The notes below the pieces were generated by a model that worked only from the letters and a program-made list of their open reading frames with translations, had not been told where the DNA came from and searched no databases. From assembly GCA_049698775.1 (NCBI GenBank), contig JBAVYM010000041.1:1-64000 (forward strand): a stretch of DNA of 64,000 bases, given 5' to 3'. Below are positions 32,703 through 40,343 of the stretch, piece after piece (within the stretch, counting starts at the first letter, position 1; each line of letters begins with the position of its first letter). Made by a program: the position numbers and the translations under genes. The stretch is from REEB76 sp049698775. GTDB taxonomy: Bacteria; Pseudomonadota; Gammaproteobacteria; Natronospirales; REEB76.

Positions 32703-33524
32703 TCAGTGTTCGCGTGCCACCATGAGCTTCTTGATCTCCGCAATTGCGCGTCCGGGATTGAGTCCTTTGGGGCAGGTGCGCGTGCAGTTCAGGATGGTGT
32801 GGCAGCGATACAGTTTGAAAGGATCCTGCAGTGCGTCGAGGCGTTCGCCCGCGGCCTCGTCGCGTGAATCCACCAATGCGCGGTAAGCCTGCAACAGCAC
32901 CGCCGGTCCCATGAAGCGGTCGCCGTTCCACCACCAGCTCGGGCAGCCGCTGGTGCAGCAGAAGCACAAAATACATTCGTAATAACCGTCGAGTTTGGCG
33001 CGTTCCTCGGGCGACTGCAGGCGTTCACGATCGGGCGCGGGCGTTATGGTTTTGAGCCATGGCTCGATGGAGGCGTACTGCGCAAACGCGTGCGTCTGAT
33101 CCGGCACCAGATCCTTGATGACCGGCATGCTGTTCAGCGGATAGATCTCGACCACGCCCGGGATGTCGCAGATGGTGCGCGTGCATGCCAGCCAGTTGGT
33201 GCCGTGAATGTTCATGGCGCAACTGCCGCATATGCCTTCGCGGCAGGAGCGGCGGAAAGTGAGCGTGCTGTCAATCTCGTTCTTGATCTTGATGAGCGCG
33301 TCCAGCACCATCGGCCCGCATTGATCCAGATCCACGAAATAGGTATCGAGCCGCGGCGGTTCGCCGCTATCCGGGTCGTAGCGGTAGATGCGAAATTCCT
33401 TGACGTGCCTGGTGTTCTCAGGTTTTAGCCAGACTCTACCTTTATGTACGCGCGCGTTCGGATTCATGCCGAGATTTCGCGGGATGATATCGGTGATGTT
33501 CATATCTGGCAACTCGTGGCGCAT
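32703..33524 (-). CDS. sdhB: Succinate dehydrogenase iron-sulfur subunit
   Basis: 273 residues. [2Fe-2S] site in RRSCREGICGSCAMNI with the later LACTRTI Cys, [4Fe-4S] site CILCFCCTSGCPS and [3Fe-4S] site CHTILNCTRTCPKGLNP are all intact. It passes electrons from the flavoprotein to quinone. sdhC, sdhD and sdhA are not adjacent, which is unusual. The ATG overlaps the upstream stop as TAATG; in-frame ATGs at 33503 and 33467 are alternatives. Confidence 0.93.
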   Translation of the reverse strand: MRHELPDMNITDIIPRNLGMNPNARVHKGRVWLKPENTRHVKEFRIYRYDPDSGEPPRLDTYFVDLDQCGPMVLDALIKIKNEIDSTLTFRRSCREGICGSCAMNIHGTNWLACTRTICDIPGVVEIYPLNSMPVIKDLVPDQTHAFAQYASIEPWLKTITPAPDRERLQSPEERAKLDGYYECILCFCCTSGCPSWWWNGDRFMGPAVLLQAYRALVDSRDEAAGERLDALQDPFKLYRCHTILNCTRTCPKGLNPGRAIAEIKKLMVAREH

Positions 33525-34474
33525 TATGCGAAGTGGCTGGTATCCACGGATGGCGGTTTACGCTCCATGAAATACTCGTTCAGATATTTCTCGCCCTCGT
33601 CACAGAACAGCGTGACCACCGTCTTGAGCTCCGGATATTGCGTGCGCACGCGCTTTGCGGTCAGCAGGTGCGCGCCCGAACTCGGCCCGCAGAACAAGCC
33701 ATATTGCCGCGCCAGATAACGCATGGCCTGTACGGCTTCTTCGCTGGATACGCTCAGCACCTCATCCACGAGTTCGCGATGGCGCGTGAGGATGCCCGGG
33801 ACGAAACCGTCCGAGATGCCCTCGATCTGGTGCGTTCCGATTTCGCCGCACAGCAAGGTGCAGGACTCCGACGGTTCCATCGCGAACAGGCGCACGCGCG
33901 GGTTGGCGGCGCGGAACGCTTGGCCGACACCCACGAGCGTGCCACCGGTGCCGACGCCCATGACCAGCGCGTCCGGCAGCGTGCCGTGCGGGAGTTGCGC
34001 GAGGATTTCCGGACCGAGCAACAGGCGATTCTCTTCAACGTTCCATTCCGATTCAAATTGGTGCGGACAGAAATAACCCGGTTGTTGTCCGAGTTCGCTG
34101 GCGCGCTTGAGCGCATCGCTGACATGGAAATGGCCGCAGAACAGGACTTCTGCGCCGTACGCACGCGAGATTGCCACACGCTCGCTGCTCATTCCTTCCG
34201 GCATCACCACCAGCATGCGGTAGCCCTTGACCGCCGCAACCAGCGACAGCGCATTGCCGGTGTTGCCGCTGGTTGCCTCGACGATGGTGTCGCCGGGATG
34301 CAGCAGGCCCTGCTGTTCGGCTTTCTCGATCATGTATTTGGCGATGCGCGCCTTGATGGAGCCGGAGGGATTCAGGAATTCGAGCTTGGCGTAAATGCCA
34401 TCCACCCGCAGCAGTGGCGTGTCGCCGATGGCGTCGAGAATGCTGGACGAGAGGGCCGTATAACGCGTTGGCAT
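33524..34474 (-). CDS. Cysteine synthase-family PLP enzyme
   Basis: 316 residues, fold type II PLP enzyme. The PLP Lys lies in FLNPSGSIKARIA, the substrate loop is EATSGNTGNAL, and the phosphate-binding Gly-rich loop is GVGTGGTLVG. It resembles CysK/CysM but the replacement of the usual VKDR by IKAR after the PLP Lys makes the substrate uncertain. Ends TAATG-coupled to sdhB and begins 12 nt after the preceding gene's stop. Confidence 0.88.
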   Translation of the reverse strand: MPTRYTALSSSILDAIGDTPLLRVDGIYAKLEFLNPSGSIKARIAKYMIEKAEQQGLLHPGDTIVEATSGNTGNALSLVAAVKGYRMLVVMPEGMSSERVAISRAYGAEVLFCGHFHVSDALKRASELGQQPGYFCPHQFESEWNVEENRLLLGPEILAQLPHGTLPDALVMGVGTGGTLVGVGQAFRAANPRVRLFAMEPSESCTLLCGEIGTHQIEGISDGFVPGILTRHRELVDEVLSVSSEEAVQAMRYLARQYGLFCGPSSGAHLLTAKRVRTQYPELKTVVTLFCDEGEKYLNEYFMERKPPSVDTSHFA

Positions 34475-34485
34475 GGATTGCCGCG

Positions 34486-34872
34486 TCAGTGCTTGAAGCG
34501 TGTGTTGCCTGGATCCACGCCGAGTGTCCAGGACGGCGGATCGCTGGCCGGAAATGTGCCGTCCAGTTCCGCATCAATGCGGCGCTCGCATTCCGCGATG
34601 TGCTGGCCGGCAGGATCTTTGGTCGCCGGCGATTCCGACGGTTGCGACGATACGCCCGCGGCCGTGTGCGGTGCGATATGGGTTTGCAAATAATGTTTGT
34701 AAAACAAATATGACACGATGAACGCCCTCCTGTACTGGGTTGTGGAGGCGAAATGTGCGGGATTCAATACCGCACGCCGGTAGATGCGCAGTGTCTGACG
34801 GGCATAATGACGAGCGGCGGTACGTCCGCTGCGCGCGACGATCCCGTCAATAATGGTCTTATCCACATTCAC
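34486..34872 (-). CDS. Hypothetical protein with FPASDPPSW motif
   Basis: 128 residues, no assignable domain. The N-terminal part is basic and helical (ARHYARQTLRIYRRAVL); one weakly hydrophobic stretch reads RAFIVSYLFYKHYL. The C-terminal RRIDAELDGTFPASDPPSWTLG contains a short motif I recall from many unrelated small proteins of unknown function. It overlaps lipA by 4 nt and precedes the PLP enzyme by 11 nt, so it belongs to the lipA transcript. Confidence 0.6.
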   Translation of the reverse strand: MNVDKTIIDGIVARSGRTAARHYARQTLRIYRRAVLNPAHFASTTQYRRAFIVSYLFYKHYLQTHIAPHTAAGVSSQPSESPATKDPAGQHIAECERRIDAELDGTFPASDPPSWTLGVDPGNTRFKH

Positions 34873-35861
34873 GCGACCAAGCCCACGTTATTGTGCTCCA
34901 GAACGCGCTCGGCACGGTAACTGGAGCGTACCAGCGGTCCCGCTACGGCCTCGGTGAAGCCCTTCTTGAGCGCGAACTCCCTATACGCGCGGAATTCGGC
35001 GGGCGTCACATAACGCTGTACCGGCAAATGGTTTTGCGTGGGCCGCAGATACTGGCCCAGTGTCACGATATCCACGCCCGCACCACGGATGTCATCGAGT
35101 GTCCCGGAAATTTCCGCGTCGGTTTCGCCCAAGCCCAGCATCAAGCTGGTTTTGGTCAGCACATCCGGCTGCTGCTGTTTTGCGAATGCCAGCACCGTGA
35201 GTGTCTGTGCGTAGCCAGCGCGCGGATCGCGCACGCACGCGGTCAGCCGTTCGACGGTTTCGAGATTCTGGGCAAAGACCTTTACTTCCGCGGACAGCAC
35301 CGTGGCGACCGCAGCGTGGTCGCCGCCGAAATCCGGCGTCAGCGCTTCCACGGCCGTATCCGGCGTGCGTGCATGAATGGCGCGGATGCAGGCGGCGTAA
35401 TGCGCCGCACCGCCGTCGGGCAGATCGTCCCGGTCCACCGAGGTCAGCACCACGTATTTGAGGCGCATGAGTTCGACCGCTTCGGCCACGTGTACCGGTT
35501 CGAACGGATCCAGCCAGCCGTGCGGATTGCCGGTATCCACGGCGCAGAACTTGCAGGCGCGGGTACACACTGAACCCATGAGCATGAGCGTCGCGGTACC
35601 GCGGCCCCAGCACTCGGCAATGTTGGGGCACATGGATTCTTCGCACACCGTGTGCAATTTGTGCTCATGCACGATGCCGTGTACCGTCTGGTAGCGGCCG
35701 CCGGATGGCGGGCGGATCCGCAACCACGGTGGTTTCGGCAACGCTTCGAGTGGTTCGCCGGCGTGCGTGGCGCGGAGCCCGTGTTTGACTGCGTGAATGC
35801 CTTCCGCCGTGACGAACTTTTCGCCACTGTGCGGTGGCGATTTAATGCGCTTATCCGGCAT
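34869..35861 (-). CDS. lipA: Lipoyl synthase
   Basis: 330-residue radical SAM enzyme. The auxiliary cluster Cys are in CEESMCPNIAEC, the radical SAM CxxxCxxC is CTRACKFC, and the C-terminal VRSSYRAERVL supplies the RSSY Ser ligand. It inserts sulfur into octanoyl domains of 2-oxoacid dehydrogenases. lipB is not adjacent. An FNR-type box lies 65 nt upstream, but its better -10 points to the opposite strand. Confidence 0.97.
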   Translation of the reverse strand: MPDKRIKSPPHSGEKFVTAEGIHAVKHGLRATHAGEPLEALPKPPWLRIRPPSGGRYQTVHGIVHEHKLHTVCEESMCPNIAECWGRGTATLMLMGSVCTRACKFCAVDTGNPHGWLDPFEPVHVAEAVELMRLKYVVLTSVDRDDLPDGGAAHYAACIRAIHARTPDTAVEALTPDFGGDHAAVATVLSAEVKVFAQNLETVERLTACVRDPRAGYAQTLTVLAFAKQQQPDVLTKTSLMLGLGETDAEISGTLDDIRGAGVDIVTLGQYLRPTQNHLPVQRYVTPAEFRAYREFALKKGFTEAVAGPLVRSSYRAERVLEHNNVGLVA

Positions 35862-35925
35862 CGTGCCAAACCTCCATGAACCCCTTGGCTCGCTTCAAGG
35901 CTAGACCTGCAGCCGCCATCCGGCC

Positions 35926-35974
35926 TTGATGCGTATCAAGGCGGGGAAGGTGCCCAAGTCCTAAAGTTCTGCGC
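35926..35974 (+). promoter_or_regulatory. FNR/Dnr box with class II spacing before the DUF2249 gene
   Basis: TTGAT-GCGT-ATCAA at 35926-35939 is a perfect box. On the plus strand TAAAGT lies at 35962-35967, the same 29.5-bp centre-to-hexamer offset as at norZ, predicting a start near 35974. On the minus strand a weaker TAGCCT at 35903-35898 would serve lipA, so bidirectional control cannot be excluded. Confidence 0.82.
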
Positions 35975-36081
35975 AGTCTAAACCCTGAGTGAGCGCAGTG
36001 TCGCAGTAGTTTGAAGCCGCGCGTGTAGGCGAAATTGCCAACCGGTCCAAGCCACAAGCGAACGTTCTTGATGTCCGTACA

Positions 36082-36285
36082 TTGATTCCCATGGAGTGCC
36101 TCCGCCTGATTTTCGAGACCTGCAAGAATCTCCAGACCGACGATAGCTTCCTGCCGGTCAACGACCATGATCCGAAGCCGCTCTATTACCAGTTCGAGGC
36201 CGAACACAACGGCGAATTCTCGTGGCAATATCTGGAACAGGGACCGACCGCCTGGCGTGTCGAAATCGGTCGCACGGTCGCCTGA
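36082..36285 (+). CDS. DUF2249 protein without a canonical start
   Basis: The frame encodes the DUF2249 core: IPMECLRLIFETCKNL, VNDHDPKPLYYQFEAE, FSWQYLEQGPTAWRVEIGR. DUF2249 often accompanies hemerythrin and NO-response genes. The family's first strand (VLDVR) is encoded at 36064-36078, upstream of the first possible starts (TTG 36082, ATG 36091). After the in-frame TAG at 36007 there is no ATG, GTG or TTG before that strand; only ATT 36034 is a conceivable start. Either a rare start codon is used or the start has been lost. Confidence 0.8.
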   Translation: MIPMECLRLIFETCKNLQTDDSFLPVNDHDPKPLYYQFEAEHNGEFSWQYLEQGPTAWRVEIGRTVA

Positions 36286-36310
36286 ACGTTTCCCGCTAAC
36301 AATACACACG

Positions 36311-36340
36311 GAGCGGGCCGTTGGCCCGCTCTTTCATTTC
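36311..36340 (+). terminator. Terminator after the DUF2249 gene
   Basis: GAGCGGGCC (36311-36319), a GTT loop and GGCCCGCTC (36323-36331) form a perfect 9-bp stem followed by TTTCATTT. It lies 25 nt after the DUF2249 stop and isolates it from ggt. Confidence 0.88.
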
Positions 36341-36389
36341 CGCGCGTGGCGCGTTACGCTGCGCAGCATTTCCACATCAGACCGGAATC

Positions 36390-38060
36390 ATGAAACACCG
36401 ACTCGCCGGCTGTCTGCTGCTGTTGTGTCTGCCGCTGCTGGCACTGGGCGCACCGCTCAAGCCCGGCCACGATGCCGTGGCCAGCGCCCAGCCTTTTGCC
36501 ACGCAGGCAGGCATGCAGGTGATGCGTGAGGGCGGCAACGCTTTCGACGCGGCGGTGGCGGTGAGCGCGGCGCTCGCGGTGGTCGAGCCGTACAGTTCCG
36601 GTATCGGCGGCGGCGGCTTCTGGCTGCTGCATGCTGCCAAGACCGGCAAGAACATGGTGGTGGATGGCCGCGAATACGCACCCGCGGCGGCCACCGCGAC
36701 AATGTACCAGGACAAGAACGGCAACGTGATCCCCGGCGCTTCGTTGAACGGGCCATTGTCGGCCGCGATCCCCGGCGAAATCGCGGCGCTGGCTTACATC
36801 AACCGGCATTACGGCAAGCTGACATTCGCGCAGGACCTGGCGCCGGCCATCAAACTGGCGCGCGACGGTTTTCCGCTGGACCGCAGGTTTCACGAGATGC
36901 TGGTCAGCCGCGAGCAGAAGCTGAAGCAATGGCCGGCAGCCTGGAAAGTTTTTTATCCGAACGGCCAGGTGCCGCCCACCGGATATATGTTGAAACAACC
37001 GGACCTGGCCAATACCTTGGAGTTGATTGCCAAACACGGCCCGGCCGCGTTCTACACCGGCCCGCTGGCCACGCAAATGGTGGATGCGGTGCGCGCCAAT
37101 GGCGGCATCTGGTCGCTGGATGATCTGCGCAATTACCAAATCAAGTTGCGCACGCCGATGACCGGTGACTATCGCGGCATGCGCATTGTGACGGTGCCGC
37201 CGCCATCTTCGGGTGGTATCGTGATGCTGGAAGCGCTCAATATTCTTTCCGATTACGATCTGGCGCACGACAGCGATCTGATGCGGAAACATTTTGTCAT
37301 AGAGGCCATGCGCTACGCTTACCGTGATCGTGCGGATTATCTGGGCGATCCGGATTTCGTGAAGATGCCGATTACGCGGCTGTTAAGTCCGTATTACACC
37401 GCCGGTTTGCGCGCTGCGATTCTGCCGGATCGCGCCACGCCCAGCAGCGGACTCGCACCGGTGACGCCGGAAGCGCCCGAGAGCCAGCACACCACCAGCA
37501 TCGCTGTCATGGACTCGGACGGCAACATGGTGGGTGCGACTTTCACGGTGAATTTCCGTTTCGGTTCCGGCTTCATGCCGTCGCACACCGGCGTGATTCT
37601 GAACGACGAGATGGACGATTTCGTGTCCAAGCCGGGCGTGGCCAACGGTTACGGCCTGGTAGGCAATTCTGCCAACGAGATCGCGCCGCACAAGCGGCCG
37701 CTGTCGAGCATGATGCCCACGTTCCTGTATACCCCGCACGGGCAGGCGATTTTGGGTACACCCGGCGGCAGCCGCATCATCAGCATGGTGCTGCTCGGTA
37801 CGCTCAATTACTTCAACGGCGGCGATGCCGAGAGCATCGTCAGCATTCCGCGCTACCACATGCAGTACTTGCCGGACGCAGTATTCTACGAACCGGGTGC
37901 GTTCACACCGGATGAAATCAGCGGCCTGGGAAAAATGGGCTACACGCTCAAGGAATCCCGTCAGTACGGCAACATGCAGTCCATCACCTGGGATTACCAA
38001 ACCGGCAAGGTGACGGCGGCCGCCGACCCGCGCGACGTCGGCACGGCGGAGGTCAAATAG
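36390..38060 (+). CDS. ggt: Gamma-glutamyltransferase
   Basis: 556 residues with a signal peptide (cut likely after LALGA). The single chain is processed autocatalytically before the nucleophile Thr in SQHTTSIAVMD (Thr368). VEPYSSGIGGGGFWL near the N-terminus and GSRIISMVL in the small subunit are family blocks. The residue after the TT pair is Ser rather than the common His. It cleaves glutathione and gamma-glutamyl compounds in the periplasm. Confidence 0.93.
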   Translation: MKHRLAGCLLLLCLPLLALGAPLKPGHDAVASAQPFATQAGMQVMREGGNAFDAAVAVSAALAVVEPYSSGIGGGGFWLLHAAKTGKNMVVDGREYAPAAATATMYQDKNGNVIPGASLNGPLSAAIPGEIAALAYINRHYGKLTFAQDLAPAIKLARDGFPLDRRFHEMLVSREQKLKQWPAAWKVFYPNGQVPPTGYMLKQPDLANTLELIAKHGPAAFYTGPLATQMVDAVRANGGIWSLDDLRNYQIKLRTPMTGDYRGMRIVTVPPPSSGGIVMLEALNILSDYDLAHDSDLMRKHFVIEAMRYAYRDRADYLGDPDFVKMPITRLLSPYYTAGLRAAILPDRATPSSGLAPVTPEAPESQHTTSIAVMDSDGNMVGATFTVNFRFGSGFMPSHTGVILNDEMDDFVSKPGVANGYGLVGNSANEIAPHKRPLSSMMPTFLYTPHGQAILGTPGGSRIISMVLLGTLNYFNGGDAESIVSIPRYHMQYLPDAVFYEPGAFTPDEISGLGKMGYTLKESRQYGNMQSITWDYQTGKVTAAADPRDVGTAEVK

Positions 38061-38071
38061 GATACCTCACT

Positions 38072-38110
38072 TTGCCCCCTCTCCCTTTGTGGGAGAGGGA
38101 AGGGTGAGGG
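38072..38110. repeat. CCCTCTCCC palindromic repeat
   Basis: CCCTCTCCC (38077-38085), a TTTGT loop, and GGGAGAGGG (38091-38099) form a perfect hairpin, then AGGGTGAGGGG. It is the best copy of the family also at 17040 and sits between ggt and murB. Confidence 0.65.
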
Positions 38111-38130
38111 GTCTGCGTTCTGCATCTTCC

Positions 38131-39153
38131 ATGACATCGCCCTATATATTCACGCGCAACGCCCAGCTCGACCGGCGTAACACTTTTCGCGTGCCGGCGC
38201 GTGCTGCTTGGCTCGCGGAAATCCATACGCCGGCGGCACTGCCTGAAGTGCTGGCGCGTCCCGAAGTGAACGACCGGCCGATGTTGGTGCTCGGCGAAGG
38301 CAGTAACGTGCTGTTCACACGCGATTTCGACGGCTTGGTGCTCGCCATGGTGAATCGCGGCATCGAAGTGCTGGAAGATACCGGCGAGACTGTGCGCCTG
38401 CGCGCGCAGGCGGGCGAGGATTGGCACGGCTTGGTGCGCTGGTCGCTGTCGCAGAAATTGTGCGGCCTGGAAAACCTGTCGCTGATTCCCGGCACGGTGG
38501 GTGCCGCGCCCATCCAGAACATCGGCGCCTACGGCGCGGAACTCGCGGAGACCCTGGAGACGGTGGAGGCTTACGACCGCGAAGCACGGGAATTCGTGTG
38601 CTTGAGTCGTGCGCAATGCGAATTCAGTTACCGTCAAAGCGTGTTCAAACGCCAGCCGGAGCGCTGGATTATCAGCGCCGTGGAATTGCGCTTGCGTCGT
38701 TCCGCGCCCCTGAAGCTGGATTATGCCGGCGTGCGCGAGGAACTGGCGGCGATGAATGTGCACGCGCCTACAGCGGCGAATGTCTCGGAAGCGATCTGTC
38801 GGCTGCGCCGGCGCAAGCTGCCGGACCCCGCGGTGATTGGCAATGCCGGCAGTTTCTTCAAAAACCCGGTCGTTTCCAACGGCGAAGCGGAAATACTGCA
38901 AGCCGCGCATCCTGGATTGCCGGTGTTCAACACGCCGGACGGCAGGAAACTGAGCGCCGCCTGGTTGATCGAGCGCTGCGGCTGGAAGGGTTTCCGCGAG
39001 GGCGACGCCGGCGTCTCCGAAAAACATGCGCTGGTGCTGGTGAACCACGGCCACGCCACGGGCGCGCAAATTTGGTCGCTGGCGCAGCGTATCCGCGATT
39101 CGGTGCAAGAGAAATTCGGCATCCGGCTGGAGCCAGAGCCGCGCGTTGTTTGA
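38131..39153 (+). CDS. murB: UDP-N-acetylenolpyruvoylglucosamine reductase
   Basis: 340 residues, type I MurB with the extra domain seen in Gammaproteobacteria. FAD-binding blocks are LVLGEGSNVLF and SLIPGTVGAAPIQNIGAYG. The catalytic Ser is in GNAGSFFKNPV, with Tyr in SYRQSVFK. It reduces the enolpyruvyl group in peptidoglycan precursor synthesis. ATG 38131 gives the short, family-like N-terminus. Confidence 0.96.
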   Translation: MTSPYIFTRNAQLDRRNTFRVPARAAWLAEIHTPAALPEVLARPEVNDRPMLVLGEGSNVLFTRDFDGLVLAMVNRGIEVLEDTGETVRLRAQAGEDWHGLVRWSLSQKLCGLENLSLIPGTVGAAPIQNIGAYGAELAETLETVEAYDREAREFVCLSRAQCEFSYRQSVFKRQPERWIISAVELRLRRSAPLKLDYAGVREELAAMNVHAPTAANVSEAICRLRRRKLPDPAVIGNAGSFFKNPVVSNGEAEILQAAHPGLPVFNTPDGRKLSAAWLIERCGWKGFREGDAGVSEKHALVLVNHGHATGAQIWSLAQRIRDSVQEKFGIRLEPEPRVV

Positions 39154-39156
39154 TTC

Positions 39157-39696
39157 TTAACTCCGCCAATAAAAAAGATCTAGATGCACGCGAGCTACAC
39201 CTTTACCTTTTTTCTGTGCGACCTGTTTCGCAAAATCCTGAAATCTTTTGTTATCGGCAGGTTGTAAATGGATTACCCCCTTCCATCTTGGTAATTCTTT
39301 GGCCCTCTGCCTACGCTGTTCTTTTTTAAGTTTTGCAGTGACTTGACGATCGAGCGGAACCTCAAGCCATCTTCTAAGCCTACCCAATCCATATTCTTTA
39401 CAAATATATCTGTTGTAGAAACACTCTTCTAGAAAAATATTTAGAAATTTGCGGGCACTTCCCCATTTTCTTCCATTTTTAGGCAATTTATTTCTGAGAT
39501 AATTTGTACGGTGGTTCAGAATTTTTATAAAGACATTCTCGTTCTGCACATTGGAGAATGTACTAAGCTTCAAATGAATCAGGTATTTACGAGCTTTCCC
39601 GATGGTATTTGGGCGCATCCCGCGAGCAGCTGAGGCACTGATAGATATATTGGCAATTCTCTTTTGTGCCAGCTTTATAAGCTTTTTATTAGGCAT
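39157..39696 (-). CDS. AT-rich orphan protein of unknown function
   Basis: 179 residues, very basic (many Lys/Arg), with RKYLIHLKLST, NHRTNYLRNKLPKNGRKWG and a C-terminal FQDFAKQVAQKKGKGVARV. No recognisable domain. Its DNA is visibly AT-rich with A/T-ending codons, unlike the GC-rich neighbours, which suggests horizontal transfer. It converges on murB with 3 nt between stops. A nuclease or nucleic-acid-binding role is possible from charge only. Confidence 0.6.
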   Translation of the reverse strand: MPNKKLIKLAQKRIANISISASAARGMRPNTIGKARKYLIHLKLSTFSNVQNENVFIKILNHRTNYLRNKLPKNGRKWGSARKFLNIFLEECFYNRYICKEYGLGRLRRWLEVPLDRQVTAKLKKEQRRQRAKELPRWKGVIHLQPADNKRFQDFAKQVAQKKGKGVARVHLDLFYWRS

Positions 39697-39729
39697 CGCA
39701 ACCCACCCTCTTAGAGACAAACGGTGGTC

Positions 39730-40128
39730 TTATAACGCGCTGAAAATCCCGCCGATCAGTGCGTTGGCCACGCCAAAACCGGCGCCCATTCCCAAGCCGC
39801 TCGTGACATTGCCCCAGAAGCCGCCGCCGCGCGGTGCCATCTGGCTGCTCCAGCCGCGCGCCTGCATGGTGGGATTGGGATGGGTATCGAGCTGCTGCTC
39901 CAGGTTGTGCATGTGTTCGGCCATCTGGTTGACCATGGCCGCGAGTTGCTGATTCTGGGACTGCACGTTGATGGCGATTTGTTTCAAGTCCAGCACCCAC
40001 TCCTTGCCGGTCTGCGGATTGGGAGCGGCGCTGTTGAGTTTCTGCCCCAGTGCCTGGAATTGCTGGGCCAACTGTTGGGTTTGCTGCTCGATCTGGGCGA
40101 TCTGGTTGGTGGCGTCATCGTATTGCAT
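39730..40128 (-). CDS. Hypothetical Gln-rich coiled-coil protein
   Basis: 132 residues. The first 80 are Gln-rich and heptad-like (IAQIEQQTQQLAQQFQALG, NVQSQNQQLAAMVNQMAEH), predicting a coiled coil. The C-terminal 45 are Gly-rich with a hydrophobic GLGMGAGFGVANALIGGIF that could insert in or touch a membrane. I do not recognise the family; no neighbour explains it. Good GGGGAACC before the ATG. Confidence 0.6.
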   Translation of the reverse strand: MQYDDATNQIAQIEQQTQQLAQQFQALGQKLNSAAPNPQTGKEWVLDLKQIAINVQSQNQQLAAMVNQMAEHMHNLEQQLDTHPNPTMQARGWSSQMAPRGGGFWGNVTSGLGMGAGFGVANALIGGIFSAL

Positions 40129-40202
40129 GGCGGTTCCCCTTGCAGTTGGTGCGGATGCGCCATTTTAGCTCCAAGCCACTAACCGCTGCCGACAAAATTT
40201 AA

Positions 40203-40330
40203 ATGTAGGTTGGGGTGAGCATAGCGAACCCCAACGAAACATCTGTTGGGGTTCGGAAGACCTCACCCCAACCTACTTTCGTACCCCCTCATCCTGCTTC
40301 TCCCTCTGAAAGGGGGAGAAGGGATAAAGT
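40203..40330. repeat. TAGGTTGGGGTGAGC composite repeat
   Basis: GTAGGTTGGGGTGAGC and CGAACCCCAAC (40205-40234) are followed by TTGGGGTTCGGAAGACCTCA...CCTAC (40245-40275), then a TTCTCCCTC-GAAA-GGGGAGAA hairpin (40299-40320). The central segment recurs at 61026-61058 almost unchanged. Fills the gap before btuB. Confidence 0.75.
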
Positions 40331-40343
40331 TGGAAGCGGTCCA

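Noticed and set aside
40203..40330. CRISPR-like array from repeated GGTTGGGGT motifs
   Set aside because: The repeats are inverted and unevenly spaced with no spacers; it is a dispersed intergenic repeat.
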